Shown: positions 51,345-60,242, numbered from the stretch's first letter. The stretch is 64,000 nucleotides of DNA from Bradyrhizobium sp. BR13661 (GCF_029892425.1 NZ_JARXWB010000017.1:1-64000), one strand, 5' to 3'. Numbers and translations are program-made. The notes: generated by a model from the letters alone, not told the origin.

Positions 51345-52106
51345 CTAGAACCAGCGCTCGCCGACGAACACGGTGTCGCCGGGGCTGACGGGCGTGCCGA
51401 GCGGCACGACGGCGCGCATGGCGCCACCGCCTTCGGTGTGCGTGACGGTGACCATGTCGCGCTTGGCGCGCGGCGAGAAGCCGCCGGCAATTGCGACCGC
51501 GCTCTCGACCGTCATGTTCGGCACGTAAGGATATTGGCCGGGCGCTGCGACTTCGCCGAGAATGAAGAACGGGCGATAGGACTCGATCTCGACGGCGACC
51601 GAAGGCTCGCGGATATAGCCGTTGCGCAGGCGCGCGGCGATTTCACCGGCAAGGCCCGCCGTGGTGCGGCCACGCGCCGGCACCGCGCCGATCAGCGGCA
51701 TGGTGATGGAGCCGCCGGCATCGATGGCGTAGCTGTTGGTGAGACCTTCCTGGCCGTAGACCACGACGCGCAGCTTGTCGCCGGCATCGAGATGATAGGA
51801 GGCATCGTAGCGCACGGGCGCGGCCATCACCGGTCCGCCATAGGCGACCGGAACGGGTGCGGGACCCGAGGCAAAGGAATTGCTGAGCGCATCAATGGCG
51901 CCGCCGCCGCTGTTGGCAACGACGACCGGGCGCGGTGCGCTGTAGGGCTGGCCATAGGCCATGGCGTCGAGATCGGGGCGCGGCTGCACATAGGCGACGG
52001 GGCCGGCGGTCTGCATGCAGCCGCCCAGGGTCAGCGCGGCGGACGCTGCCAAGGAGACTGTCAGGATCGACCATCGAAACGCGCGTGCAACCGGCACCGG
52101 AGCCAT
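51345..52106 (-). CDS. Polysaccharide biosynthesis/export lipoprotein (Poly_export + SLBB)
   Basis: 253 residues with lipobox LTLGGCMQ near residue 30 after a signal peptide. Mature protein: Poly_export domain (YHLDAGDKLRVVVYGQEGL, IDAGGSITMPLIGAV, AGLAGEIAARLRNGYIREPSVAVEI) and SLBB unit (YRPFFILGEVAAPGQYPYVPNMTVESAVAIAGGF). It is a Wza-like outer-membrane polysaccharide export component. No other export genes are nearby. Confidence 0.9.
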   Translation of the reverse strand: MAPVPVARAFRWSILTVSLAASAALTLGGCMQTAGPVAYVQPRPDLDAMAYGQPYSAPRPVVVANSGGGAIDALSNSFASGPAPVPVAYGGPVMAAPVRYDASYHLDAGDKLRVVVYGQEGLTNSYAIDAGGSITMPLIGAVPARGRTTAGLAGEIAARLRNGYIREPSVAVEIESYRPFFILGEVAAPGQYPYVPNMTVESAVAIAGGFSPRAKRDMVTVTHTEGGGAMRAVVPLGTPVSPGDTVFVGERWF

Positions 52107-52185
52107 CCCTCGGAACGAGACAGCTCAAGTCTTGCACCGGTTATGGTTAATAAAGCGTTGAGGGAGCGTGCACGGCGGCGGTCGC

Positions 52186-52344
52186 ACCCTCCCCTGGAGG
52201 GGGAGGGTCGGCTCAAATTGAGCGCAGCGAGATGTGAGACGGGGCGGGGTGACGGTCCATCCGCGACCAACAGTGCCCGAGTGGAGAGATCACCCCACCC
52301 CGCTCGCGCTTCGCGCGATCGACCCTCCCCCTCCAGGGGAGGGT
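52186..52344. repeat. Inverted-repeat element with CCCTCCCC/GGGGAGGG arms
   Basis: ACCCTCCCCTGGAGGGGGAG at 52186 onward and CTCCAGGGGAGGGT at the right end (to 52344), each itself a palindrome, enclose about 115 bases with further complementary stretches (GGGGCGGGGTGA with TCACCCCACCCC). It lies between the divergent-downstream ends of the export lipoprotein promoter and msrA. Confidence 0.8.
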
Positions 52345-52373
52345 AAGCACAGCGTCGCTTCGACGACTTACAC

Positions 52374-53030
52374 TTACACACTCACACCCATACCAATCGG
52401 GCATGACACGCCGGTGCCGCCGAGGCCGCAATAGCCGGCGGGGTTCTTTGCCAGATATTGCTGATGATAGTCCTCGGCGAAATAAAACGCGCCGGCCGGT
52501 GCGATCTCGGTGGTGATCGCCCCCAGGCGCTTTGCGCTGAGCGCCTTCTGATAGAGCGCCTTCGACGCATCGGCGGCCTTCTTCTGCGCATCGGAATACG
52601 TGTAGATCGCGCTTCTGTATTGTGTGCCGACATCGTTGCCCTGGCGCATGCCCTGCGTCGGGTTGTGGTTCTCCCAGAAGGTCTTCAAGAGCTTCTCGTA
52701 AGGCATCTTCCTGGGATCGAACACGACCAGCACCACTTCGGTGTGGCCGGTGCGGCCCGAGCAGGTCTCTTCATAGGTCGGGTTCGGCGTATGGCCGCCG
52801 GCATAGCCGACAGCGGTGGAATAGATGCCGTCACCGAGCTCCCAGAATTTGCGCTCGGCACCCCAGAAGCAGCCGAGCCCGAACACGGCCTGCTCGAGGC
52901 CATCGGGATAAGGCGGCTGCAACTTCGCGCCGTTGACGAAATGGATGCTCGCGGTGGGAATGGCCTGCGCACGGCCGGGCAGCGCGTCGGCTGCATCAGG
53001 CAATGCGGTGGACTTGCGCATGAACAGCAT
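52374..53030 (-). CDS. msrA: Peptide methionine-S-sulfoxide reductase MsrA
   Basis: 218 residues; GGAG precedes the ATG at 53030. Motifs: VFGLGCFWGAERKFWEL (catalytic Cys), TAVGYAGGHTPNPTYEETCSGRTGHTEVVLVVFDP, FWENHNPTQGMRQGNDVGTQYRSAIY, FYFAEDYHQQYLAKNPAGYCG with the resolving Cys. It reduces methionine-S-sulfoxide in proteins. Cytoplasmic. Confidence 0.96.
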   Translation of the reverse strand: MLFMRKSTALPDAADALPGRAQAIPTASIHFVNGAKLQPPYPDGLEQAVFGLGCFWGAERKFWELGDGIYSTAVGYAGGHTPNPTYEETCSGRTGHTEVVLVVFDPRKMPYEKLLKTFWENHNPTQGMRQGNDVGTQYRSAIYTYSDAQKKAADASKALYQKALSAKRLGAITTEIAPAGAFYFAEDYHQQYLAKNPAGYCGLGGTGVSCPIGMGVSV

Positions 53031-53156
53031 GATCGGGTCTCCGTGAAACGAGCTGTCGCACGCCTGAGCTCGTTGCTCGGGCGGCGTGCTCGCGATCAGG
53101 TGGGAATATAGGTCTCTACGCAGGATGCAGCAGTGTTGTTACGCGCGCTGGTCCAA

Positions 53157-53201
53157 TCAATCCCGGCGGGAATTGAGAAGATCAATCCCGGCGGGAATTG
53201 A
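53157..53201. repeat. Tandem near-palindromes
   Basis: TCAATCCCGGCGGGAATTGA occurs twice (53157-53176 and 53182-53201), 25 bases apart, each nearly self-complementary; a third partial copy (TCAATCCCGGGAA) overlaps the stop codon of the next gene. They could form stem-loops at the end of that gene's transcript. Confidence 0.7.
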
Positions 53202-53204
53202 AGT

Positions 53205-53522
53205 TCAATCCCGGGAATAGCCGATCAGCGGCTTGCGCGGCCGGAACACGATCATCAGCAAAATGCCGAGCAGGCCGAGGACGGCGAAAACCGGCTGGTC
53301 CAGCACCAGGCGGATCACCGAGGTCCAGAGCCAGGGCGCCTTGGCCTCGACCCAGGTCCGGAAGGCCGACTGGCTGGCCTGGTTGATGTCGTTCCAGAAC
53401 TGGCCGAACCGGGTGAAGCGCAGGGTCTGATCGGCCACCCAGCGGGCGCCGTCATAGACCATGAAGAAGAACCCGCCGGCCAGCAGCAACAAGCCAATCA
53501 GTCGGAAAAAGCCGCGGATCAT
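53205..53522 (-). CDS. Small membrane protein of unknown function
   Basis: 105 residues from the ATG at 53522 (GGGTGGGGC upstream). TM1 GFFRLIGLLLLAGGFFFMVYDGAR, an amphipathic middle (FTRFGQFWNDINQASQSAFRTWVEAKAPWLW), TM2 FAVLGLLGILLMIVF, and a basic tail RPRKPLIGY. This type of small rhizobial protein is widespread; no function known. It is divergent from rpsT. Confidence 0.8.
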   Translation of the reverse strand: MIRGFFRLIGLLLLAGGFFFMVYDGARWVADQTLRFTRFGQFWNDINQASQSAFRTWVEAKAPWLWTSVIRLVLDQPVFAVLGLLGILLMIVFRPRKPLIGYSRD

Positions 53523-53676
53523 GCCCCACCCAATATGGTCACCCGATCGGACGACCCAAGGAAACACTGTTCAAACGCCGTCAGCCAATAGCCAAGAGAC
53601 GGCAGAAATTCAACCTCATCAGGGCGTTACGGCCCCTCCTGGCGCGCCAGGAGCCTGCTTTTCCAGCCCTAAAGCG

Positions 53677-53705
53677 TTGACGGTGCCAAAGACCCCCTCT
53701 ATAAG
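53677..53705 (+). promoter_or_regulatory. Sigma70-type promoter of rpsT
   Basis: TTGACG (53677-53682), a 17-base spacer, TATAAG (53700-53705). It would start transcription near 53712 and leave a ~210-base leader before the rpsT ATG. The gap 53568-53920 holds no gene. Confidence 0.65.
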
Positions 53706-53920
53706 GGCGCCAACTGGCGGCGGGCGCAATCCTGCCGCCGCTGTTCTTTGAGCAGTTGCAGGCTCTTTTGGGGCCTCAGAGATAGCCGAAAGGCTCATCG
53801 CTCATGCTCCGGGAACGGCCCAGCAACCGAACACCCTAAATCCGAGCGTCGATTCCGCGGTCAAGCTGCCGGCGCTACCCGACCAAGACGCGACCGGTAC
53901 CCGCAAAGGACATTGAGACC

Positions 53921-54187
53921 ATGGCCAACACTACCTCCGCCAAGAAAGCGACGCGCAAGATCGCCCGCCGCACCGCCGTCAACAAGTCGCGCCGTACCCA
54001 GATGCGTGGTGCGGTGCGCACCGTCGAAGAAGCCATCAAGACCGGCGACCGCGCCGCCGCCGTCAAGGCGCTGGCCAGTGCCGAGCCCGCGCTGATGCGC
54101 GCCGCCCAGCGCAATATCATTCACAAGAACAACGCCAGCCGCAAAGTCTCGCGCCTCACCGCGCAGATCGCCAAGCTCGCCAAGTAA
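53921..54187 (+). CDS. rpsT: 30S ribosomal protein S20
   Basis: 88 residues. Typical S20: MANTTSAKKATRKIARR start, NKSRRTQMRGAVRTVEEAIKTGD, LMRAAQRNIIHKNNASRKVSRLTAQIAKL. Lys/Arg-rich helical protein that binds 16S rRNA. Position just upstream of dnaA is conserved in many alphaproteobacteria. A good terminator follows. Confidence 0.98.
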   Translation: MANTTSAKKATRKIARRTAVNKSRRTQMRGAVRTVEEAIKTGDRAAAVKALASAEPALMRAAQRNIIHKNNASRKVSRLTAQIAKLAK

Positions 54188-54276
54188 GCGCGCCAAGCAA
54201 GCTGGTCGCGGCACACCGATCGCATCATTCGATCGGTTGAAGCGAACATCGCAAGTCTTCATCGCAAGTCTCAATC

Positions 54277-54303
54277 AGCCCGGCTTTCACGCCGGGCTTT
54301 TTG
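54277..54303 (+). terminator. Rho-independent terminator of rpsT
   Basis: AGCCCGGC (54277-54284), loop TTTCAC, GCCGGGCT (54291-54298), then TTTTT. An 8-bp perfect GC-rich stem followed by a T run, ~90 bases after the rpsT stop. Confidence 0.88.
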
Positions 54304-55468
54304 TTGGCTGTCACAATTCACGCTTGCGGTCTTTGCGCGACCAGTTCTTCAGTTGGAAGAATGTTGTCGTCGCCGCGACGTTGCGTCCGTAGTTCTACTG
54401 CTGACGTTTTGCAACAGCGGAAACTTTCACTGCGCTGCGAAAAACCCCTGCGGCATGGGCTCAAGTTGAATTCGCACGCGCGAGAGTTCTGCACACCGTA
54501 GTTTCCACGGAACATGTTTCGCGTGGAGTTACCCTGCGAAACGCGACTCAAAAAACGATGACTCGCTAACCACTTATCGACATAGCGGCGCAAAGCATTT
54601 GGAAAAATCGTCCGTGCAGCGCGTGCGTGACGCTTTTGTAAAAATTTTTTGGCGGTCGCGGAGTCGTTGTCACATGAGCCGCCGCATTTTCGAATCTGTG
54701 CACGAATCCAAAAACTTGGTCTCAAGGCTGTGAACAACTCGCGCGCGGCGTTAACGCTGGTCAAGTTTTTTGATGCCTCAAGTGTGAATCAATTTCGTTG
54801 CGAGTCTTTCCGCTTAGTGTATTCCTTAAGTCGTTCGCGGCGCCCACGATCTTGAGACCAGCGCGGTTTAGGAAACGGGGCGAGCGTGCAAATCGGCGGC
54901 GGTGTGCACGTAGGCGACGCTTCAAAAAGCGATTGTCGGTCCCAACCCATAGCAATATGGGAACGGTAGCTCTTTGTCTTGACGTCTCCAAGCGGGATCT
55001 TCGCGATTCCGCTGGCGGCAAGCGCATGAGATACGTCTTGAGACGACCCCGACGCGCGATGGCGAAGCCGAGCGAACGACACGAACAGACGGGCAGGACA
55101 TCCGCGACTGGACTCAAACGGCGCGGAAGTTCTTTTACGCAGGACCTTGCCGTGAGCGATCACGGCAGGACGGGGAGGTATCATGTCCTACGGATTCAAC
55201 GCGGTATTGACTGAAGTTTCATCGTCCAACGATGCCGTTTCCAATCCGTCCTGCGACCAGCCTCCCACGTGTGACGGCGCGCAGAGTACGCGCTGACCTC
55301 GCGACCCCTCCATCCCTGACATCGCTGATCTGACCCGCGGCGTTTCCGCCGAACGGTCGAGCCTTGCCTGGAGATGGACTCGCTTGAGGTCGCGCCGTGC
55401 AGAAGTCCTGGCAGGAACTCTGCATGGCGCCCACCATGAAACCTAATCTCATGAGAAAAGTCTTTTAG
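54304..55468. other. Gene-free region upstream of dnaA, possible replication origin
   Basis: About 1.16 kb with no credible gene. It holds sites near the DnaA-box consensus TTATNCACA: TTATCGACA (54574-54582) and, inverted, TTGTTCACA (54729-54737), each one mismatch away, plus an AT-rich patch TGTAAAAATTTTTTGG near 54635-54650. No perfect box cluster is seen, so origin function is uncertain. The dnaA promoter must also be here. Confidence 0.35.
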
Positions 55469-56884
55469 ATGATGACGACATCGGAACAGGATCGCTGGTC
55501 ACGCGTGAAGAATCGGCTGCGCTCGAACGTCGGCGAGGACGTCTATACGAGCTGGTTTGCGCGGATGGATCTTGAAGGCGTGCAGGACGAGAGCGTGCGG
55601 CTCTCGGTCCCGACCCGCTTCCTGAAGAGCTGGATCCAGGCCCATTATGCCGAGCGCGTGCTGTCGTGCTGGCAGGCCGAGATGCCGGAAGTGCATCGCA
55701 TCGATCTCACCGTACGCTCCGCGGTGCGTCCCGTGGTGCAGCCGAAGGAAGCGCCGGCGCCGGTCGAGACGCGCCGCGCGCCTGCGCCCGAGCTTCGCTC
55801 CACCGCGACTGCGCCGGTTTCCGCCAATCATGACGCGCTCGGCGGCTCGCCGCTCGATCCGCGCCTGACCTTCGCGAGCTTCGTCGTCGGCCGCTCCAAC
55901 ACGCTGGCGCATGCCGCCGCGCGCCAGGTGGCCGAAGGCCGTCGCGGCGACCCCGTGATGTTCAACCCGCTCTACATCCATGCGGGCGTCGGCCTCGGCA
56001 AGACGCATCTGCTGCAGGCGGTAACCTGGGCCGGCAATTCCGGCAACGAGCGCAAGGTGCTTTATCTCACCGCGGAAAAATTCATGTACGGCTTCGTCGC
56101 CGCGCTGAAGACGCAGACGGCGCTCGCCTTCAAGGAAGCGCTGCGCGGCATCGACGTGCTCGTCATCGACGACCTCCAGTTCCTGCAGGGCAAGTCGACG
56201 CAGGCCGAGTTCTGCCACACGCTGAACGCGCTGATCGACGCCGGCCGTCAGGTCGTGATCGCGGCCGACCGTCCGCCGTCGGATCTCGAAAGCCTGGATG
56301 ATCGCGTCCGCTCGCGCTTGGCCGGCGGCCTCGTGGTCGAGATGGGCTCGCTCGGCGAGGAGCTGCGCCACGGCATTCTCAAGTCGCGCGTCGCAGCCGC
56401 CCGCACCCATCATGCGACCTTCGACGTGCCGGAGGAGGTGCTGACCTATCTGGCGCGCGCCATCACCCATAACGGCCGCGACCTCGAAGGTGCGATCAAC
56501 CGCCTGCTGGCGCACTCCAAGCTCAACAACCGGCCGGTGACGCTGGAGATGGCGGAGCACGAGGTGCGCGATCTGATCCGGCCGCAGGAGCCGAAGCGGA
56601 TCAAGATCGAGGACATCCAGCGCGTGGTCGCACGGCAGTATAATGTCAGCCGCTCCGACCTGCTGTCCTCGCGCCGGACGGCCAACGTGGTGCGGCCGCG
56701 CCAGGTGGCGATGTATCTCGCCAAGACGCTGACCCTGCGCTCGCTCCCCGAGATCGGCCGCCGCTTCGGTGGTCGCGACCACACCACGGTGCTGCACGCG
56801 GTGCGCAAGATCGAGGCACTGGTTTCCAAGGACAACGCGCTGTCCGAGGAAGTGGAATCGCTGAAGCGCCAGCTTCAGGAATAA
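55469..56884 (+). CDS. dnaA: Chromosomal replication initiator DnaA
   Basis: 471 residues. N-terminal domain (RWSRVKNRLRSNVGEDVYTSWF), Ala/Pro-rich linker, AAA+ domain with Walker A GVGLGKTHLL and Walker B VLVIDDLQFLQG, and C-terminal DNA-binding domain with signature FGGRDHTTVLHAVRKIE. No strong ribosome-binding site precedes the ATGATG. It unwinds the origin and is followed by dnaN as usual. Confidence 0.98.
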   Translation: MMTTSEQDRWSRVKNRLRSNVGEDVYTSWFARMDLEGVQDESVRLSVPTRFLKSWIQAHYAERVLSCWQAEMPEVHRIDLTVRSAVRPVVQPKEAPAPVETRRAPAPELRSTATAPVSANHDALGGSPLDPRLTFASFVVGRSNTLAHAAARQVAEGRRGDPVMFNPLYIHAGVGLGKTHLLQAVTWAGNSGNERKVLYLTAEKFMYGFVAALKTQTALAFKEALRGIDVLVIDDLQFLQGKSTQAEFCHTLNALIDAGRQVVIAADRPPSDLESLDDRVRSRLAGGLVVEMGSLGEELRHGILKSRVAAARTHHATFDVPEEVLTYLARAITHNGRDLEGAINRLLAHSKLNNRPVTLEMAEHEVRDLIRPQEPKRIKIEDIQRVVARQYNVSRSDLLSSRRTANVVRPRQVAMYLAKTLTLRSLPEIGRRFGGRDHTTVLHAVRKIEALVSKDNALSEEVESLKRQLQE

Positions 56885-56911
56885 ACGCCTAAGGTCTCCT
56901 CCCCCACCTCC

Positions 56912-56940
56912 CGCCGCCCCCGGCCATGCCTGGGGCGGCG
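56912..56940 (+). terminator. Strong GC hairpin after dnaA
   Basis: CGCCGCCCC (56912-56920) and GGGGCGGCG (56932-56940) give a 9-bp perfect stem with an 11-base loop, 28 bases past the dnaA stop. There is no T run, so it may be an attenuator or mRNA-stability hairpin rather than a full terminator. Nothing else is visible in the 286-base gap to dnaN. Confidence 0.5.
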
Positions 56941-57170
56941 ACCTTTGCCCTGCCCCGGCGGCCGCCTTTATTTCTGCCTGTAAATCGTGGGGAACCACGC
57001 CCCAATCCCTTGAAACGGATGGCTTTACGCGCCACCTTGCGCGACCCTGACGGCTTTGGTCATATCGGCTGGATGATCCGGCTTTCAGGGGTCTTCGGTG
57101 CCGTGGCGCGCGTCCTGCCGCCCGGCTTCTCCAACGCTTCAGTTTTCTCGGGGATCGGGCGAGTAGTGCA

Positions 57171-58289
57171 ATGAAGGTTACGGTCGAACGCGCGCAACTC
57201 CTGAAGTCGCTGGGCCATGTCCATCGCGTGGTCGAGCGCCGCAACACGATTCCGATCCTGGGCAACGTGCTGGTCCGCGCCGAGAACGCGAAATTGTCGC
57301 TGAAGGCGACCGACCTCGATCTCGAGGTGACGGAGACGCTGCCGGCGGAAACCGCAACGGCCGGCTCGACCACGGTTCCGGCCCACATGTTCTACGACAT
57401 CGTGCGCAAGCTGCCTGATGGTTCACAGATCGTGCTGGAGGCCGACGGCGACCGCGCAGTGCTGGCGATCCGCGCCGGCCGCTCGCGCTTCACGCTGCAG
57501 ACGCTGCCGGAGAACGATTTCCCTGACCTCGCCGCCGGAGACCTCTCGCATTCGTTCAACCTCGCCGCCAAGGACGTCAAGCGGCTGATCGACCGCACCC
57601 AGTTCGCGATCTCCACTGAGGAGACACGCTATTACCTCAACGGCATCTATCTGCATGCCGCAGGCACCGCGAAGGCAGCGACCCTGCGCGGCGTTGCCAC
57701 CGACGGCCACCGCCTCGCCCAGCTCGACCTCGTCCAGCCCAAGGGCGCCGAGGGCATGCCCGGCGTGATCGTGCCGCGCAAGACCGTCGGCGAGGTGCAG
57801 CGGCTGATCGAGGACACCGAAGCCGAGATGACGATCGAGCTGTCGCAGGCGAAAATCCGCTTCACCATCGGCAACGTCGTGCTGACCTCGAAGCTGATCG
57901 ACGGCACCTTCCCCGATTACGGCCGCGTCATTCCGCAGGGCAATGACAAGGAGCTCGTGGTCGACAAGAAGGATTTTGAGAACGCGGTCGACCGCGTCTC
58001 GACCATCTCCAGCGAGCGCGGCCGCGCGGTGAAGCTGTCGCTGTCGCCGGGCAAGCTGGTGCTGTCGGTGACCAATCCCGATTCCGGCAGCGCGACCGAA
58101 GAGCTCGAGGTCGAATACGCCTCCGACGCGCTCGATATCGGCTTCAACTCCCGCTACCTCCTCGACATCGCCGCCCAGATCGAAGGCGACGTCGCCACCT
58201 TGCGGCTCGCCGATCCCGGCTCCCCCACCCTGGTGCAGGACAAGGACGACAAGAGCGCGCTCTACGTGCTGATGCCGATGCGGGTGTGA
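57171..58289 (+). CDS. dnaN: DNA polymerase III beta sliding clamp
   Basis: 372 residues in three clamp domains; begins MKVTVERAQLLKSLGHVHRVVERRN, with TRYYLNGIYLHAAG, ATDGHRLAQLDL, FPDYGRVIPQGNDK and ends DKSALYVLMPMRV. It forms the ring that tethers polymerase III. Normal length for the family. Confidence 0.98.
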   Translation: MKVTVERAQLLKSLGHVHRVVERRNTIPILGNVLVRAENAKLSLKATDLDLEVTETLPAETATAGSTTVPAHMFYDIVRKLPDGSQIVLEADGDRAVLAIRAGRSRFTLQTLPENDFPDLAAGDLSHSFNLAAKDVKRLIDRTQFAISTEETRYYLNGIYLHAAGTAKAATLRGVATDGHRLAQLDLVQPKGAEGMPGVIVPRKTVGEVQRLIEDTEAEMTIELSQAKIRFTIGNVVLTSKLIDGTFPDYGRVIPQGNDKELVVDKKDFENAVDRVSTISSERGRAVKLSLSPGKLVLSVTNPDSGSATEELEVEYASDALDIGFNSRYLLDIAAQIEGDVATLRLADPGSPTLVQDKDDKSALYVLMPMRV

Positions 58290-58351
58290 GGGGCGTGGTC
58301 CCTCATCAGCACACCCTGCTTCTGAAGCCGAACGCTATGCCCGTTGCTGTG

Positions 58352-58497
58352 CCCTCTCCCCTTGCGGGAGAGGGCAGCTCCGCTATTGACCAAGACGTCA
58401 CTTGGGTGAGGGGTCCTCTCGCGGCACCTTCACCGCGGAGACAACCCCTCACCCGCCGCCGCTGCGCGTCGGCACCCTCTCCCGCAAGGGGAGAGGG
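58352..58497. repeat. Palindromic repeat element (left flank of DUF559 gene)
   Basis: CCCTCTCCCCTTGCGGGAGA-type palindrome (58352-58374) and a second 23-bp palindrome (58475-58497) enclose complementary stretches (TGGGTGAGGGG with CCCCTCACCC). The right 23-bp palindrome is identical to the one at 58942-58964 beyond the DUF559 gene. Confidence 0.8.
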
Positions 58498-58537
58498 TGC
58501 AGCCATTGCGCTACAAAGACGTTCAGAATAAGCACCG

Positions 58538-58903
58538 ATGCAGGACGATCCGCACCATCGGCCGACAGCCAGACATCTTCGCCAATTCGCGAAGAACATG
58601 CGGCACGAACCGACAGATGCGGAAGCAGCCATGTGGCGTTTGCTGAGGGATCGTCGGCTATCAGCCTACAAGTTTCGCCGACAAGTTCCGATCGAGAATT
58701 ACATTCTCGACTTCGTCTGTTTCGACAAGCGCCTCGTGATCGAGATCGACGGCAGTCAGCATGTAGAATCGCAGCGGGACGCAGCTCGGGACGCCGTACT
58801 TTCTGCTGAAGGTTTTTCAATCGCCCGCTACTGGAACAATGACGTACTTCAGCAACCCACGTCCGTATTGGAGGATATCCTTGCAAAGCTTGCCGGGCGG
58901 TAA
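58538..58903 (+). CDS. DUF559 endonuclease-like protein
   Basis: 121 residues. Reads LRQFAKNMRHEPTDAEAAMWRLLRDRRLSAYKFRRQVPIENYILDFVCFDKRLVIEIDGSQHV, then ARDAVLSAEGFSIARYWNNDV. The FxFRRQxPIxxYIxDFxCxxxxLxIExDGxxH core is a PD-(D/E)xK nuclease fold related to Vsr repair nucleases. Biological role is not known. It interrupts the usual dnaN-recF adjacency and lies between palindromic repeats, which suggests insertion. Confidence 0.9.
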   Translation: MQDDPHHRPTARHLRQFAKNMRHEPTDAEAAMWRLLRDRRLSAYKFRRQVPIENYILDFVCFDKRLVIEIDGSQHVESQRDAARDAVLSAEGFSIARYWNNDVLQQPTSVLEDILAKLAGR

Positions 58904-58920
58904 GATACCCCTCACCCGTC

Positions 58921-58964
58921 GCCTCACTGCGTGAGGCGCCACCCTCTCCCGCAAGGGGAGAGGG
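58921..58964. repeat. Palindromic repeat element (right flank of DUF559 gene)
   Basis: Hairpin GCCTCACTGCGTGAGGC (58921-58937) followed by a 23-bp palindrome (58942-58964, CCCTCTCCCG/CGGGAGAGGG type with AA insert) identical to that at 58475-58497. It ends 23 bases before the recF ATG. Confidence 0.8.
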
Positions 58965-58987
58965 GAAGAAGCACTCACAACGGACCC

Positions 58988-60124
58988 ATGACCCCCTCCC
59001 GCATTCATCGCCTGACGCTGACGCATTTTCGGAATTATCGGGCGGCGGGGCTCGAGACGGCGGCTGACATGGTGGCGCTGGTCGGGCCCAACGGGGCGGG
59101 CAAGACCAATTGCATCGAGGCGATCTCGTTCCTGTCGCCGGGACGCGGCTTGCGGCGCGCCACGCTTGACGACGTCGCCGACAACCAGGGCGACGGGTCC
59201 TGGGCGGTCTCCGCGCAAGTCGAGGGCGCGCTGGGGCTCGCCACGCTGGGCACCGGCATCGAACCGCCGCGCGCCGAGGCCGCCGTCGTCAGGCGCTGCC
59301 GGATCGATCGTGAGCCCGTGAATTCGGCGGCCGCCTTCGGCGATCATATCCGCATGGTGTGGCTGACGCCGGCGATGGATGGGCTGTTCATGGGCGCAGG
59401 TTCCGAGCGGCGGCGCTTCTTCGACCGCCTGGTGCTCGCGATCGACAGCGAGCACTCCAGCCGCATCAACGCGCTGGAACGTTCCCTTCGCTCGCGCAAC
59501 CGCCTGCTCGAGACGCGCAATTACGACGACCATTGGTGTGACGCCATCGAGCGCGAGACCGCTGAGCTGGCGGTCGCCGTCGCCGCAACGCGCGGCCAGA
59601 CCGCGGCCCGCCTGACCGGCATGCTCAACGCGCGCGCACAACAATCCGCGTTTCCGTCAGCGCAGATCGCGCTCGACGGCTGGATGGAAAACGCGCTGCT
59701 GACCGAGACCGCGACCGCGGTCGAGGACCGCTACCGCCAGATCCTGCGCGACAACCGTCCGCGCGATGCGATCGCCGGCCGCACCACCGACGGCCCGCAT
59801 CTGACCGACCTGCAGGTGATCTACGCGCCGAAAGGCATGCCGGCGCGCGATGCCTCCACCGGCGAGCAGAAGGCGCTGCTGATCGGCCTCGTGCTGGCGC
59901 ATGCGACGCTGGTCGCGGAGATGACCGGCATCGTGCCGCTCTTGCTGCTCGACGAGGTCGTCGCGCATCTCGATCCGAACAGGCGCGCCGCGCTGTTCGA
60001 CGAGCTGCGCAAGCTCGGCGCGCAGGTGTGGCTGACCGGCGCGGATCCGGCAGCGTTCGCCGAGATCGGCGCGGGCGGCGAAGTGTTTGACGTCGAGAGC
60101 GGACGCGTTTCCGCGCGGCAATAG
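58988..60124 (+). CDS. recF: DNA replication and repair protein RecF
   Basis: 378 residues from the ATG at 58988; the in-frame stretch upstream is repeat DNA. Reads IHRLTLTHFRNYRAAGLETA, Walker A LVGPNGAGKTNCIEAIS, then SGE-type signature in DASTGEQKALLIGLVLAHA and Walker B PLLLLDEVVAHLDPNRR. It loads RecA at ssDNA gaps. No ribosome-binding site is obvious before ATG. Confidence 0.96.
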   Translation: MTPSRIHRLTLTHFRNYRAAGLETAADMVALVGPNGAGKTNCIEAISFLSPGRGLRRATLDDVADNQGDGSWAVSAQVEGALGLATLGTGIEPPRAEAAVVRRCRIDREPVNSAAAFGDHIRMVWLTPAMDGLFMGAGSERRRFFDRLVLAIDSEHSSRINALERSLRSRNRLLETRNYDDHWCDAIERETAELAVAVAATRGQTAARLTGMLNARAQQSAFPSAQIALDGWMENALLTETATAVEDRYRQILRDNRPRDAIAGRTTDGPHLTDLQVIYAPKGMPARDASTGEQKALLIGLVLAHATLVAEMTGIVPLLLLDEVVAHLDPNRRAALFDELRKLGAQVWLTGADPAAFAEIGAGGEVFDVESGRVSARQ

Positions 60125-60133
60125 CCCGTCTTG

Positions 60134-60163
60134 TTGAACCCTGCTTATCCGGGCCGCGACTAG
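60134..60163 (+). promoter_or_regulatory. Shared bipartite promoter motif, copy 1
   Basis: TTGAACC (60134-60140), 16 bases, CGACTAG (60157-60163); ATG 79 bases downstream. Identical motif and spacing precede the next two paralogues. Form (GAAC-type -35, CG-type -10) is that of ECF sigma promoters, but it differs from the EcfG general-stress consensus GGAAC-N16/17-CGTT. Confidence 0.65.
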
Positions 60164-60242
60164 GACTGTGAGGCCGCTGCTGGCGGTGTCGCAGCCGTTG
60201 CAATCGCGCGATCGAACCGCGCGATACCCCTGGAGAAAGACC

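Noticed and set aside
55499..57388. 629-codon open frame on the minus strand opposite dnaA
   Set aside because: It is the high-GC shadow of dnaA and dnaN: Arg-rich, no family features, and spans two real genes on the other strand.
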